Counted from the stretch's first letter, positions 1 through 8,218 are shown. The stretch: DNA of 64,000 nt from Nioella sp. MMSF_3534 (GCF_030732985.1 NZ_JASHJX010000009.1:35195-99194), one strand, 5' to 3'. Program-made: numbers and translations. Notes: a model not told the origin generated them from the sequence alone.

Positions 1-246
1 GCCCTGACCGGGGTGTTCGTGGCCAAGTTCGCGGGCGCGGTGCGTGTGGCCGTGACCGGCGCGTCGGAAGATGGCGTGTTCCGCTGGTCCGAGGCCGAGG
101 CGGCGCTGTCCGGCAACTTCTCGCCCGAGGCGGTGGATGGCTTGTCGGTGTCTGCCGATGGCATGATCGCCGATTTGCACGGGTCCGCTGCCTATCGTGC
201 GAACCTGGTGAAAGTGTTGACCAAGCGGGCCGTTGCCGCCTGCTGA
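1..246 (+). CDS. coxM: CO dehydrogenase medium (FAD) subunit, C-terminal end
   Basis: Only the last 81 residues are in the window; the gene starts upstream. The piece resembles the C-terminal domain of the FAD-binding medium subunit of molybdenum CO dehydrogenases (CoxM/CutM): a run ending in SAAYRANLVKVLTKRAVAA is typical of this family. CoxM passes electrons from the Fe-S subunit to quinone through FAD. A strong terminator follows 24 bp after the stop, so coxM is the last gene of its operon; that order (S-L-M) is usual for the form II/BMS type in roseobacters, but the other subunits are not visible. Other xanthine-dehydrogenase-family FAD subunits share this fold, so the exact substrate is inferred. 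Confidence 0.75.
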   Translation, partial: ALTGVFVAKFAGAVRVAVTGASEDGVFRWSEAEAALSGNFSPEAVDGLSVSADGMIADLHGSAAYRANLVKVLTKRAVAAC

Positions 247-269
247 CACATGCGCATGCGTTGAAACAA

Positions 270-300
270 AAAACCCCGCGCCGAGGCGCGGGGTTTTCTT
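270..300. terminator. Bidirectional intrinsic terminator
   Basis: Eight-base stem ccccgcgc (274-281) / gcgcgggg (286-293) with loop cgag, flanked by an A-run on the left and a T-run on the right. It lies between the convergent coxM and the acidic membrane protein gene and can end both transcripts. Confidence 0.9.
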
Positions 301-317
301 TTCGTCTTGTCGTGAAA

Positions 318-1136
318 TCAGAGCCCGAGCGCGTTGCGCAGGCGGGTCGTCACTTCGGGGACAAGCGCCGGGTTGTTGCGCGCCTGCTCGATGGCCGCGG
401 ACAGCGAGGCACGGGCGACGGCCGAAAGATCGGCCTCCGCCACGGCCGCGAGGGCGGCATCGGCGTCGAACCCTTCGACGGAGAACAGGGTCGACAGGTC
501 CGTGGCCCCTTCGATCGCATCGACCGCTTCGGTGGTCTCTTCAGCGGCAGCCTCGGTTTCTTCGGTCACGGCCTCGGTGGTCTCTTCGGCGGCAGCCTCG
601 GTTTCCTCGGTCACGGCTTCGGTGGTTTCCTCGACGGCTTCCTCCGTGGCTTCGACCGCCTCTGCGGCGTCTGAAGTGCCCTCCTCGACAGCGTCTTCGA
701 CCGTTTCGGTCACGGCCTCGGTGGTCTCTTCCGCCATATCGGACGCCGCATCCGCAGCGTCTGCCGTGGCGTCGGCGGCCTCGTCTGCCGTGCCGGTCAC
801 CTGGTCGAGCAGCCCTTCGGCCTCTTCCATCACCCCTTCAACCGCTTCGGTTGCGGCGTCGGTCACTGTGTCCACCGCGTCCTGTGCGGCGTCCTCGACG
901 GCTTCCACGACCTCAGCAGCCGTGTCAGCCGCGTCTTCGGCCATCTCTTCGACAGCGTCAGCTGCGTCCTCAGCGGTCTCTTCAGCGGCCTCTGCCGCCT
1001 CTTCCATAGCTTCGGTCGTTTCTTCCACGGCCGCCGCAGGGGTGGTTTCGGGTTCTGGCTGGCCAAGCGGGCTCAGGTAATAGGCGACGGCGCCGACGAC
1101 GACCAGCGCGGCAACAATTGCGATAATACGGGACAT
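318..1136 (-). CDS. Acidic Ala/Glu/Thr-rich repeat protein with one N-terminal membrane segment
   Basis: A 272-residue protein of unknown function. Residues about 4-22 form a single hydrophobic segment (IIAIVAALVVVGAVAYYLSP), followed by about 180 residues made almost only of Ala, Glu, Thr, Asp and Val. Within this is a 15-residue tandem unit EETTEAVTEETEAAA, present twice and partly a third time, which is also visible as a DNA repeat around 530-640. The last 60 residues are less repetitive (AIEQARNNPALVPEVTTRLRNALGL). The pattern predicts a long charged helix or extended stalk anchored in the inner membrane. The start ATG has a GGAG 9 bases upstream. The gene is divergent from infC. No family is recognised; repeat number could vary between strains. 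Confidence 0.8.
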   Translation of the reverse strand: MSRIIAIVAALVVVGAVAYYLSPLGQPEPETTPAAAVEETTEAMEEAAEAAEETAEDAADAVEEMAEDAADTAAEVVEAVEDAAQDAVDTVTDAATEAVEGVMEEAEGLLDQVTGTADEAADATADAADAASDMAEETTEAVTETVEDAVEEGTSDAAEAVEATEEAVEETTEAVTEETEAAAEETTEAVTEETEAAAEETTEAVDAIEGATDLSTLFSVEGFDADAALAAVAEADLSAVARASLSAAIEQARNNPALVPEVTTRLRNALGL

Positions 1137-1256
1137 GGGGAAAACTCCGATGCTCAGAGAGGACGATTCCGGCGATTCCATACGCCCCCTGATGCCGCAG
1201 CGCAACGAGAACGGGGGCTTTGACCGGATTCCTGCGGCATTCAGCCGGGATTCGCC

Positions 1257-1285
1257 TTGAAACGCCCGTTGGCTAAGGCTAGTTT
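1257..1285 (+). promoter_or_regulatory. Candidate sigma-70 promoter of infC
   Basis: TTGAAA (1257-1262) and TAGTTT (1280-1285) are separated by 17 bases and lie about 40 bases upstream of the infC start. The match is by eye; no transcription data are implied. Confidence 0.45.
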
Positions 1286-1310
1286 CGGGCACCGCATATC
1301 GTGGCAATAG

Positions 1311-1326
1311 AAGGATTTTACCGATA
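1311..1326 (+). promoter_or_regulatory. infC ribosome binding site with ATA start codon
   Basis: AAGGA at 1311-1315 is followed after 8 bases by ATA at 1324-1326, which begins the conserved N-terminal sequence [20 protein letters not shown] of alphaproteobacterial IF-3. No ATG, GTG or TTG codon lies in frame between this site and the GTG at 1438, which is deep in the conserved region. IF-3 genes are known to use rare starts (AUU in E. coli) for autoregulation. Confidence 0.8.
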
Positions 1327-1866
1327 GCCCGCAGACCGCATAACGCGCCCCCGCAGCGCGACACAGGCCCCCGCGTCAATGACCGCATCCGGGCCCCCGA
1401 GATCCGCCTTATCGGCGCAGATGGAGAGAATATCGGCGTGGTCAGTCCGGCCCGCGCCATGGATCTGGCGGCAGAGGCCGGTCTGGACCTGGTGGAGATT
1501 TCGCCGAATGCGGCTCCTCCGGTCTGCAAGATCATGGATTTCGGCAAGTTCAAATACGAACAGCAGAAACGCGAATCCGAGGCTCGGAAAAAGCAGAAGA
1601 TCATCGAGGTCAAAGAGGTCAAGTTCCGCCCGAACACCGACACCCATGACTACGAGGTCAAGATGCGCAACGTCTTCCGCTTTCTCGAAGGCGGCGACAA
1701 GGTGAAGATTACCCTGCGCTTCCGGGGCAGGGAAATGGCGCACCAGAACCTTGGCCGAGAGCTGCTGGAACGCGTGGCGGAGGATGTCAAGGAAATCGGC
1801 AAGGTCGAGAACATGCCGAAGATGGAAGGCCGCCAGATGGTCATGATGATCGGTCCCGCGAAGTAA
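1324..1866 (+). CDS. infC: Translation initiation factor IF-3
   Basis: A 180-residue IF-3, full length for the family. IF-3 binds the 30S subunit, prevents premature 50S joining and checks the start codon-initiator tRNA pairing. The N-domain (to about residue 80) contains [20 protein letters not shown] and the linker is Lys/Glu-rich; the C-domain carries the conserved [16 protein letters not shown] block. The start was placed at ATA 1324 because homology begins there and a good Shine-Dalgarno lies 8 bases upstream; the first usual start codon (GTG 1438) would remove 38 conserved residues. Because IF-3 rejects non-canonical starts, an ATA start predicts negative feedback on its own synthesis. 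A terminator follows directly. Confidence 0.95.
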   Translation: MARRPHNAPPQRDTGPRVNDRIRAPEIRLIGADGENIGVVSPARAMDLAAEAGLDLVEISPNAAPPVCKIMDFGKFKYEQQKRESEARKKQKIIEVKEVKFRPNTDTHDYEVKMRNVFRFLEGGDKVKITLRFRGREMAHQNLGRELLERVAEDVKEIGKVENMPKMEGRQMVMMIGPAK

Positions 1867-1889
1867 GCGGACCGAATGAAGACAAGGAT

Positions 1890-1924
1890 GGGGCGCGCCA
1901 GAGATGGTCGCGCCCTTTTCTTTT
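1890..1924 (+). terminator. Intrinsic terminator after infC
   Basis: Stem gggcgcg (1891-1897) / cgcgccc (1909-1915), followed by ttttctttt. It begins 25 bases after the infC stop and precedes the next gene. Confidence 0.85.
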
Positions 1925-1975
1925 GGGACCAATGCCTTACATCTTCCCGAACCAGAAAAATGGAAAGGGCCGGTC

Positions 1976-2554
1976 ATGGACAGGGTCGAGAATGCCCGCC
2001 CCGATGTGGCGGATCTGAAAGAGGCGGACCGCCCCAAGGCGCCGCCAATCGAGGGCGCAACGGAGCTGCAGAGGCGGCAGGGACGGCAGTTGGCGGCCAT
2101 CCACCGGATGCATTTGCAGCAGATGGGGCAGGTGCGCCGGATGATGGAGGGCATCGCTGCGGGCAGCACTGCACCCGCCGCATTGACCAAGGCCCTGCCC
2201 GAGATGGAGATGACCCGAAACTACCGCCAGTTCGGCAATCTCTGCGGTCAGGAATGCCAGTTTCTCGACTATCATCACGGTGCCGAGGAGCACCGGGTCT
2301 TTCCGCATCTGGAGGCGCGGGCCAGCGAGGGTCTGCGCGCGGTCATCGCCAAGCTGCGCGAGGAACACGAAGTGGTGCATGCGCTGCTGGAGCGGCTCTA
2401 TGCCGATGCGGTGCGGCTGGAGCAGAACCCGGGCGAAGACGCCTTCGACGAAGCGCGCCAGACCTTCGATGCGCTGGAGCGCGTGGTCCGATCGCATTTC
2501 GGTTACGAGGAAGAGGAACTGGAAGAGGCGCTTGGCGTCTATGGCGGGCTCTGA
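1976..2554 (+). CDS. Hemerythrin-like HHE-domain protein
   Basis: A 192-residue mostly helical protein with the His/Glu pattern of hemerythrin-type cation-binding proteins: H43 and H46, H100-H101 with E104/E105 and H106, H111, H131 and H135, H174 and E178/E179. Such four-helix proteins bind a di-iron site and act in oxygen, NO or iron handling; the exact role here is unknown. The first 30 residues are a polar extension. The ATG at 1976 is preceded by GGAAAGGG at a good distance; an upstream in-frame start would lie inside the infC terminator and is unlikely. It stands alone between two terminators. Confidence 0.8.
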   Translation: MDRVENARPDVADLKEADRPKAPPIEGATELQRRQGRQLAAIHRMHLQQMGQVRRMMEGIAAGSTAPAALTKALPEMEMTRNYRQFGNLCGQECQFLDYHHGAEEHRVFPHLEARASEGLRAVIAKLREEHEVVHALLERLYADAVRLEQNPGEDAFDEARQTFDALERVVRSHFGYEEEELEEALGVYGGL

Positions 2555-2564
2555 CCCCGCATGA

Positions 2565-2590
2565 AAAAGCCGCCTCGGAGGGCGGCTTTT
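2565..2590. terminator. Bidirectional intrinsic terminator
   Basis: Ten-base stem aaaagccgcc (2565-2574) / ggcggctttt (2581-2590) with loop tcggag, between the convergent hemerythrin-like gene and fpr. Confidence 0.9.
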
Positions 2591-2605
2591 CGGTTTGGCG
2601 GTACG

Positions 2606-3460
2606 TCAGTCCAGGAACGCCTTTTCGACCACGTAGGTCTTGGGGTCGGAATTCGCGCCTTCCTCCAGACCGTATTCCTCCAGCATTTCTTTCAGTTCGA
2701 GATTGAAGGCCAGGTTGCCGCAGATCATCGCGCGGTCGTTTTCCGGGCAGATCGGCGCAACGCCCAGATCCGCGAAGGCCTCGCCCGAGCGCATCAGGTC
2801 GGTGATGCGGCCCATCTTGGGGCTCTCTTCGCGGGTGGTGGTGGGGTAATACTTGATCTTCTTCCAGAAGCCCTCGCCGATCACTTCATTCAGCAGCTCA
2901 TCGGTCTTGAGGCTTTCGATGATCTCGCGCCCATAGGTCAGTTCGCCCGCCTCACGGCAGGTATGGGTGATGATGACCTCGTCGTAATCCTCATAGGTCT
3001 GCGGCTCACGCAGGAGGCTTGCGAAGGGCGCAAACCCGGTGCCGGTGGCGAAGAACCAGATCCGCTTGCCGGGCAGCAGCGCGTCATGGACCAACGTGCC
3101 CACGGGCTTGGGGCGCAGGATGACCTGATCGCCGGGCTGGATATGCTGCAAGCGGCTGGTCAGGGGGCCATCGGGCACCTTGATCGAGTAGAACTCCAGC
3201 TCTTCGTCCCAGGAGGGCGAAGCGATGGAATAGGCCCGCAGCAGCGGTTTCTGCTTGCCGGTCTTGGGGTCCGGGTCGCCCATCAGGCCGATCATTACGA
3301 ATTCACCCGAGCGGAAGCGCAGGGACGCGGGCCGTGTACAGCGGAAGGAAAACAGGCGGTCGGTGTAATGCTTCACCTCCGTCACGGTTTGCGCGTCGGG
3401 CAGGGTGGGCACTCTTACAGGCGATGCGGTGGCTTCGGTCACGGGTTTTTGCTCGGTCAT
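2606..3460 (-). CDS. fpr: Ferredoxin/flavodoxin-NADP+ reductase
   Basis: A 284-residue FAD enzyme moving electrons between NADPH and ferredoxin or flavodoxin. The FAD-binding motif RAYSIASP lies at residues 75-82, the NADP-binding motif ATGTGFAPFASLLRE at about 138-152, and the C-terminus VEKAFLD is typical of the bacterial Fpr subclass found in Rhodobacter and Azotobacter. It lies 73 bp downstream of the DUF934 gene, on the same strand as the sulfite-reduction genes. Because the sulfite reductase here has no flavoprotein partner CysJ, Fpr is a plausible electron source through ferredoxin; this is inference from position. Confidence 0.93.
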   Translation of the reverse strand: MTEQKPVTEATASPVRVPTLPDAQTVTEVKHYTDRLFSFRCTRPASLRFRSGEFVMIGLMGDPDPKTGKQKPLLRAYSIASPSWDEELEFYSIKVPDGPLTSRLQHIQPGDQVILRPKPVGTLVHDALLPGKRIWFFATGTGFAPFASLLREPQTYEDYDEVIITHTCREAGELTYGREIIESLKTDELLNEVIGEGFWKKIKYYPTTTREESPKMGRITDLMRSGEAFADLGVAPICPENDRAMICGNLAFNLELKEMLEEYGLEEGANSDPKTYVVEKAFLD

Positions 3461-3533
3461 GTCTTCGGTTGCGGCCTGAGTAAAGCCGACTCCTTCATTA
3501 AGCTTTGATCTAGGTCAGGAAAAGGGGGCGCTT

Positions 3534-3938
3534 TTACGCAGCCCGCAGCCGCGATCTGTGGTCATGATCGCGCCAGTTGGCGCGGGCGAGCCACTGATCC
3601 TCGGGCTGGCGGGCGGCCAATGCGCGGTCGATCTCAACATCGTCGAAACCAGATCGGCGGGCCATGGCGTATTGATCGGCCAGCACATGCCCCTTCGCGC
3701 GCAGATGCCCGGCAAAGCCCATCTGCCGCAACCTGCGGGCCAGGGTAAAGCCGCGCCCGTCGGCGAAGCTGGGGAAGTCGATGCGGATGGTGGCGTTCGT
3801 CTGAAGCGCCTCGGTCAATGCCTCAGCATCCGCGTCACTGGGCAGGTCCAGCACCTCGGCCCCGTCCACGGGGGCAAAGCCGGTATCGGTCACAAGCAGG
3901 GTTTCTGTCAGGGCCTCAAGGGCTGCCAGGTCTTTCAT
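3534..3938 (-). CDS. DUF934 protein of the sulfite-reduction cluster
   Basis: A 134-residue cytosolic protein of the DUF934 family, which in proteobacteria is found almost always next to cysH/cysI. The block LRQMGFAGHLRAKGHVLADQ and the C-terminal Trp/Arg-rich end are typical. Its biochemical function is not established; it is thought to assist assimilatory sulfate/sulfite reduction. The gene starts 12 bases after the cysH stop and is translationally close to it. Confidence 0.88.
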   Translation of the reverse strand: MKDLAALEALTETLLVTDTGFAPVDGAEVLDLPSDADAEALTEALQTNATIRIDFPSFADGRGFTLARRLRQMGFAGHLRAKGHVLADQYAMARRSGFDDVEIDRALAARQPEDQWLARANWRDHDHRSRLRAA

Positions 3939-3950
3939 GTCTTTCGCTCC

Positions 3951-4700
3951 TTATGAGGCGGTTTTCAGGGGGCCGCGGACAATGCGCCCGTCGATGAAAT
4001 GGATGCCGCATTCTTCCTTCTGCTCGCCCCGCCAGCGGCCCGCGCGCGGGTCTTCGCCGGGTTTGACGGGGCTGGTGCAGGGGGCGCAGCCGATGGAGGG
4101 GTAGCCCTTGGCCACCAGCGGATGCCGGGGCAGGCGGTTGTTGACCATGTAGTCCTGCACATCCTCGGGCGCCCAATGGGCCAAGGGGTTGATCTTGATG
4201 CGGATATCGCCCTCGGTCTCGAAGAAGTCGAGTGCCGCGCGCGTGCCCGACTGGAACCGTTTGCGCCCAGTGATCCAGCTGTCGAAGGGAGCAAGCGCCG
4301 CCTCCATCGGGCGCACCTTGCGCAGATCACAACAGGCATCGGTGTCGCGCTGATTGAGCGTGCCATCGGGATCGCCCGCCAGAAGCGAGATCTTGCTGGC
4401 GTGGATGGTGCGCACGTCCCTCAGGCCCAATTGGCTGGCCACCTCCTGCTGATAGCTCAGCGTCTCGGGGAACAGCATCTGCGTGTCGATGAAGAGCACC
4501 GGCGTGGCGGGGTCGATGACCGAGACCATGTGCAAGAGCACGACAGATTCCGCTCCGAAGGAGCTGACCAGCGCGATCCGGCCAAGGTCGGGGTCCTTGA
4601 GCGCGCGCTCCATCACCGCCGTGGCGGAATGGTACTTGTAGCGCGCGTTCAGCCCCTCGACCCAGGTCGTCAGAGATCCTATGGGCGCATCAAGCGGCAC
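3951..4700 (-). CDS. cysH: Assimilatory APS/PAPS reductase
   Basis: A 249-residue enzyme that reduces activated sulfate to sulfite using thioredoxin. The cysteine pattern C123-C124, C205-x2-C208 is the [4Fe-4S] signature of the APS-reducing bacterial type, and C231 in ECGIH is the catalytic cysteine that forms the thiosulfonate. The GTG at 4700 was chosen as start: it overlaps the cysI stop by 11 bp, has GGAG about 10 bases upstream, and matches the usual family length. The iron-sulfur pattern suggests APS, but some enzymes of this class also accept PAPS. Confidence 0.93.
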   Translation of the reverse strand: MPLDAPIGSLTTWVEGLNARYKYHSATAVMERALKDPDLGRIALVSSFGAESVVLLHMVSVIDPATPVLFIDTQMLFPETLSYQQEVASQLGLRDVRTIHASKISLLAGDPDGTLNQRDTDACCDLRKVRPMEAALAPFDSWITGRKRFQSGTRAALDFFETEGDIRIKINPLAHWAPEDVQDYMVNNRLPRHPLVAKGYPSIGCAPCTSPVKPGEDPRAGRWRGEQKEECGIHFIDGRIVRGPLKTAS

Positions 4701-6357
4701 GGGTTTTCGTCTCCGGATAGAGCGCCGCCTTGAAGGGCTCGATGCCGACACGGGCGTAGGCTTGCAGGAAGGTTTCCTCGGCGCTTTCCCGCAGGCCCAG
4801 ATAGGTTTTCACGATGGTTTCCACCGCGCCCACGATCTCGTCATAGGCAAAACCCGGCCCGGTGCGGGTGCCGATCACCGCGTCCTCGGTGCCGTCGCCG
4901 CCAAGGGTGATCTGGTAGTTTTCAACGCCTGCGCGGTCGAGACCCAGAATGCCGATATGGCCCACATGGTGGTGCCCGCAGGCATTGATGCAGCCCGAAA
5001 TCTTGATCTTGAGCGGCCCGACCTCGTGTTCCAGTTTCAGCTCCTCGAAGCGCGTCGCGATTTCCTGTGCGACGGGGATGGAGCGGGCGGTCGCCAGCGC
5101 GCAGTAATCCATGCCGGGGCAGGCGATGATGTCGGAGATCAGCCCGATATTGGCCGTGGCAAGCCCGGCTGCGCGCAGTTCCGCATGGATCTGCGGCAGG
5201 TGGCGCTTGTGGACATGGGGCAGGATCACGTTCTGTTCATGGCTGATGCGCAGCTCGTCATGGCCGTAGCGCTGCGCCAGATCGGCCATCACGCGCATCT
5301 GGTCGGCGGTGGCGTCACCCGGCGTATCGCCCTGTTTTTTCAGGGAAATCGTGACGATGGCGTAGCCCTCGGCACGATGCTCAGAGAGGTTCGTATCGGC
5401 CCAGGAGCGGAAGATCGGGTCAGCCGCATAGAACGCATCGAAAGCGTCGGTCGGGGCAGCGTCAAAGGCCGGCGCTGCGAAATGGGTCTTGATCTCCTCC
5501 AGCAGGGCAACGTCCTTGCCGCCCGCATAGAGCGGTTTACGCAGGGCAAACTCCTTCTCGACCTCCGCCTTCAGGTTCTCCAGCCCGAATTCATGGACGA
5601 GGATCTTGATCCGCGCCTTGTACTTATTGTCGCGCCGCCCGATGACGTTCCAGACGGCGACGGTGGCCTCCAGATAGGGCAGCAGGTCATCGGCCGGAAT
5701 GAACTCCGCCAGAACCTTGCCAATCATCGGCGTGCGGCCAAGCCCACCACCCACCAGCACCTGATATCCGATCTCGCCGTCCTTCCGCACGATCCGCAGC
5801 CCGATGTCATGGGCCGCCGTCACCGCGCGGTCATTGGGCGCGCCAGTGATGGCGATCTTGAACTTGCGCGGCATGAACTGGAATTCCGGGTGGTCGGTGG
5901 ACCATTGCCGCAGCAATTCCGCCACCGGGCGCGGATCGGCCACCTCATCGGCGGCGGCCCCTGCGAAATGGTCGGCGGTTACGTTGCGGATGGTGTTGCC
6001 GCTGGTCTGGATGGCGTGCAGCCCCACCTCGGCCAGAGCATCGAGCATATCCGGCACATCGCGCAGGCGCGGCCAGTTATACTGGATGTTCTGGCGGGTG
6101 GTGAAATGGCCATAGCCCTTGTCCCAGGTCTCGGCCAGGTAGGCGAGCTGGCGCATCTGCGCGCTGTTCAGCGTGCCATAGGGAATGGCGACCCGCAGCA
6201 TGTAGGCATGCAGTTGCAGGTAGAGCCCGTTCATCAGGCGCAGCGGCTTGAACTCGTCTTCGGTGAGGCTGCCATCAATGCGGCGCTCCACCTGCGCGCG
6301 GAACTGGCGGTTGCGTTCTGCGAGGAAGTCGCGGTCGAAGTCAGAGTAACGGTACAT
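4690..6357 (-). CDS. cysI: Sulfite reductase hemoprotein subunit
   Basis: A 555-residue sulfite/nitrite reductase family protein that reduces sulfite to sulfide with siroheme and a [4Fe-4S] cluster. The cluster ligands are visible as C413-x5-C419 and C456-x3-C460 (CINACGHHH). The ATG at 6357 has AAGGAT about 8 bases upstream; a longer reading runs back through the neighbouring palindromes and DUF2849 gene and is not real. It is followed by cysH with an 11-bp overlap and preceded by the DUF2849 gene. No cysJ is present, so the electron donor is probably ferredoxin or a Fpr-linked carrier. Confidence 0.95.
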   Translation of the reverse strand: MYRYSDFDRDFLAERNRQFRAQVERRIDGSLTEDEFKPLRLMNGLYLQLHAYMLRVAIPYGTLNSAQMRQLAYLAETWDKGYGHFTTRQNIQYNWPRLRDVPDMLDALAEVGLHAIQTSGNTIRNVTADHFAGAAADEVADPRPVAELLRQWSTDHPEFQFMPRKFKIAITGAPNDRAVTAAHDIGLRIVRKDGEIGYQVLVGGGLGRTPMIGKVLAEFIPADDLLPYLEATVAVWNVIGRRDNKYKARIKILVHEFGLENLKAEVEKEFALRKPLYAGGKDVALLEEIKTHFAAPAFDAAPTDAFDAFYAADPIFRSWADTNLSEHRAEGYAIVTISLKKQGDTPGDATADQMRVMADLAQRYGHDELRISHEQNVILPHVHKRHLPQIHAELRAAGLATANIGLISDIIACPGMDYCALATARSIPVAQEIATRFEELKLEHEVGPLKIKISGCINACGHHHVGHIGILGLDRAGVENYQITLGGDGTEDAVIGTRTGPGFAYDEIVGAVETIVKTYLGLRESAEETFLQAYARVGIEPFKAALYPETKTRAA

Positions 6358-6388
6358 TTGGGCGTATCCTTGGTCATGGGCGCTGGCG

Positions 6389-6430
6389 AAAATCCTTGGA
6401 AGGATTTTTAAAAGCTCTTCGAAGAGCTTT
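6389..6430. repeat. Pair of short perfect palindromes
   Basis: Two adjacent palindromes fill half of the DUF2849-cysI gap: arms aaaatcctt (6389-6397) / aaggatttt (6400-6408) with a 2-base centre, and a perfect 20-bp palindrome with half aaagctcttc (6411-6420). The architecture resembles the triple palindrome cluster at 59829-59922. They could form hairpins in the operon mRNA or be repeat-element copies. Confidence 0.85.
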
Positions 6431-6436
6431 CCCCGC

Positions 6437-6736
6437 TTAGAGCTCCACCTGTTTTCCATGGGCATAGTTGGACGGGCCGCGGGTGCGAAAGACCTCGCGG
6501 AAATGGGTGGGTTCGGGGCCTTTCGGGCCGTCCTGTGCATCTGCCAGATAGGCACCAACGATGGTGTCCACCTGCCGTTCCGCATCCAGCAGACGGATCT
6601 GGGCATGGGCCTCATCGGTGATCAGCTCGGCCTCGGCATGATACCGGGTCCAGCGGTCATCGGCTGTCTGGTAGACAACATCGCCCTCCAGCAGGTGATT
6701 GGCGGTGATGACCTTGGGGGTGAAGTCACGGGGCAT
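6437..6736 (-). CDS. DUF2849 protein of the sulfite-reduction cluster
   Basis: A 99-residue protein of the DUF2849 family, found in alphaproteobacteria between cysG and cysI. Conserved features seen are the start PRDFTPKVITANHLLEGDVV and a central acidic region. No catalytic motif is evident. The ATG at 6736 overlaps the end of cysG by 11 bp, which indicates translational coupling. Position suggests a helper in siroheme delivery to, or electron transfer into, CysI; this is inference only. Confidence 0.88.
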   Translation of the reverse strand: MPRDFTPKVITANHLLEGDVVYQTADDRWTRYHAEAELITDEAHAQIRLLDAERQVDTIVGAYLADAQDGPKGPEPTHFREVFRTRGPSNYAHGKQVEL

Positions 6737-8126
6737 TTGCAAGCTCCTGCAAGTCTGGCAACCGGGCCTCCGCCGCGCGGGGCGCGAGACCATAAAGAAG
6801 GATGGCGGGGCCGGTCAGCTCGGCGGCATCAAGATCGCTTGCCAGCGTGGCCAGGGTGCTGGCGACGGTGCGCTGGTTGGGGCGAGAGGCGTTTTCCACG
6901 ATACTGACGGGCGTCGCCGCCGGGGCACCATGCATCAGCAAACGGCCTTGCAGGAAGCGCGCGCCTTTCTTGGCCATGTAGATTGCGGCCACGGTACCGG
7001 GGCGGGCCAGCGCGGCCCAGTCCTGCTCGGCAAACCCTTCGGTGTCATGGCCGGTCAGCACCCGCAGCGCTGAATTGCGGCCCCGGCGCGTGAGGCTCTG
7101 GCCGATCCCGGCGGCGGCGGCAGAGGCCGAGGTGATGCCGGGCACGATGGACCAGCTGATCCCCGCCGCGTCGAGCGCCTCGATTTCCTCGTCAAGACGG
7201 CCATAGATCACGGGATCACCGGATTTCAAACGCACCACTTGCAGGCCCTGCGACGCGTGGTCCACCATCAGCCGGGCGATTTCCGCTTGCGGGGTGTGGC
7301 GGCCAAAGCCCTGTTTGCCCACATCGAGAAGCGTGGCTTCACGGCGGGCGAGTTCGAGGATTTCCGGCGCAACCAGCCGGTCATGAATGATCACATCGGC
7401 CTCGTCCAGCGTCTTGCGGGCCTTCAATGTCAGCAGTTCCGGGTCGCCAGGACCTGCGCCAACAAGCGCCACATGTCCCTCGCGCGGCGCGGCGGTCAGA
7501 TGCTCGGCCAGAAGCGCGCGCAGACCATCCTGCACGCCTTGTTCACCGCGCTCGGCCAGCGCCTTGGGGCCGGTGTCGAAATAATACTCCGCCCAGAAGT
7601 CGCGCCGCTTTCGCCCGAAGGGCAGGGCCTCCACCGCGCCGCGAAACGCCTTGCCGATGCGCGCCAGCGTGCCGAGCGTGACGGGCAGTTTCTCCTCCAG
7701 GTCGCGCTTGATGGCGCGGGCGAGAACGGGGGCCGCCCCTTCGGTGCCGATGGCCACAGTCACCGGATCACGGTCGACGATGGCAGGAGTGATGAAGGCG
7801 CTGTCATGCAGGTTGTCGACGATATTGACCAGCAGGCCGGCCCCTTCGGCAATGGCCTTGATCCGGGCATCCTGTGCCTCATCCTCATCGGCGGCATAGA
7901 CCAGCACCGCGCCGGGCAGATCGGCGGGCGCAAGCGCGCGGCGGTGCAGGGTCAGGCGGCCCTCATCGGACCAGGCGGCAATCTCTGGCGCGGGGCTGTC
8001 GGAATAGACCTCGACCCGCGCTTCGGTCTTGAGCAGAAGCCGCAGCTTCGCCAATGCGGCCTCGCCGCCGCCAGACAGCAGGATGCGCCGGTTTTCGACC
8101 GAGAGGAAGATCGGAAAATGTTTCAT
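6726..8126 (-). CDS. cysG: Siroheme synthase, trifunctional
   Basis: A 466-residue fusion of the precorrin-2 dehydrogenase/ferrochelatase domain (about residues 1-205, dinucleotide-binding LLSGGGEAALAKL near the start) and the uroporphyrinogen-III C-methyltransferase domain (about 215-455, with GAGPGDPELLTLKA and a GDPVIYGR block). It makes siroheme for CysI. First gene of the minus-strand operon cysG-DUF2849-cysI-cysH-DUF934. The ATG at 8126 begins the conserved sequence MKHFPIFL; earlier in-frame starts add unconserved residues. The promoter must lie in the 145-bp gap shared with the divergent Lrp-type regulator. Confidence 0.95.
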   Translation of the reverse strand: MKHFPIFLSVENRRILLSGGGEAALAKLRLLLKTEARVEVYSDSPAPEIAAWSDEGRLTLHRRALAPADLPGAVLVYAADEDEAQDARIKAIAEGAGLLVNIVDNLHDSAFITPAIVDRDPVTVAIGTEGAAPVLARAIKRDLEEKLPVTLGTLARIGKAFRGAVEALPFGRKRRDFWAEYYFDTGPKALAERGEQGVQDGLRALLAEHLTAAPREGHVALVGAGPGDPELLTLKARKTLDEADVIIHDRLVAPEILELARREATLLDVGKQGFGRHTPQAEIARLMVDHASQGLQVVRLKSGDPVIYGRLDEEIEALDAAGISWSIVPGITSASAAAAGIGQSLTRRGRNSALRVLTGHDTEGFAEQDWAALARPGTVAAIYMAKKGARFLQGRLLMHGAPAATPVSIVENASRPNQRTVASTLATLASDLDAAELTGPAILLYGLAPRAAEARLPDLQELANAP

Positions 8127-8208
8127 TCGGGCTGATCCTGTCATTCCAGTTTCCGCCCCCAATGTAGGACAATTTTCCAATTATGCGCCAGATGGGCTTG
8201 TGAATAAG

Positions 8209-8218
8209 AACATATGTT
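8209..8218. promoter_or_regulatory. Palindrome in the cysG/Lrp-regulator divergent promoter region
   Basis: AACATATGTT is a perfect 10-bp palindrome in the 145-bp gap between cysG and the Lrp-type regulator. Its AT-rich centre would suit an Lrp/AsnC-family operator, but short palindromes also occur by chance. Confidence 0.35.

Noticed and set aside
4681..6411. A 576-residue open frame on the plus strand
   Set aside because: It is the antisense of cysI and cysH, which have complete motifs and ribosome sites; long antisense frames are common in GC-rich DNA.
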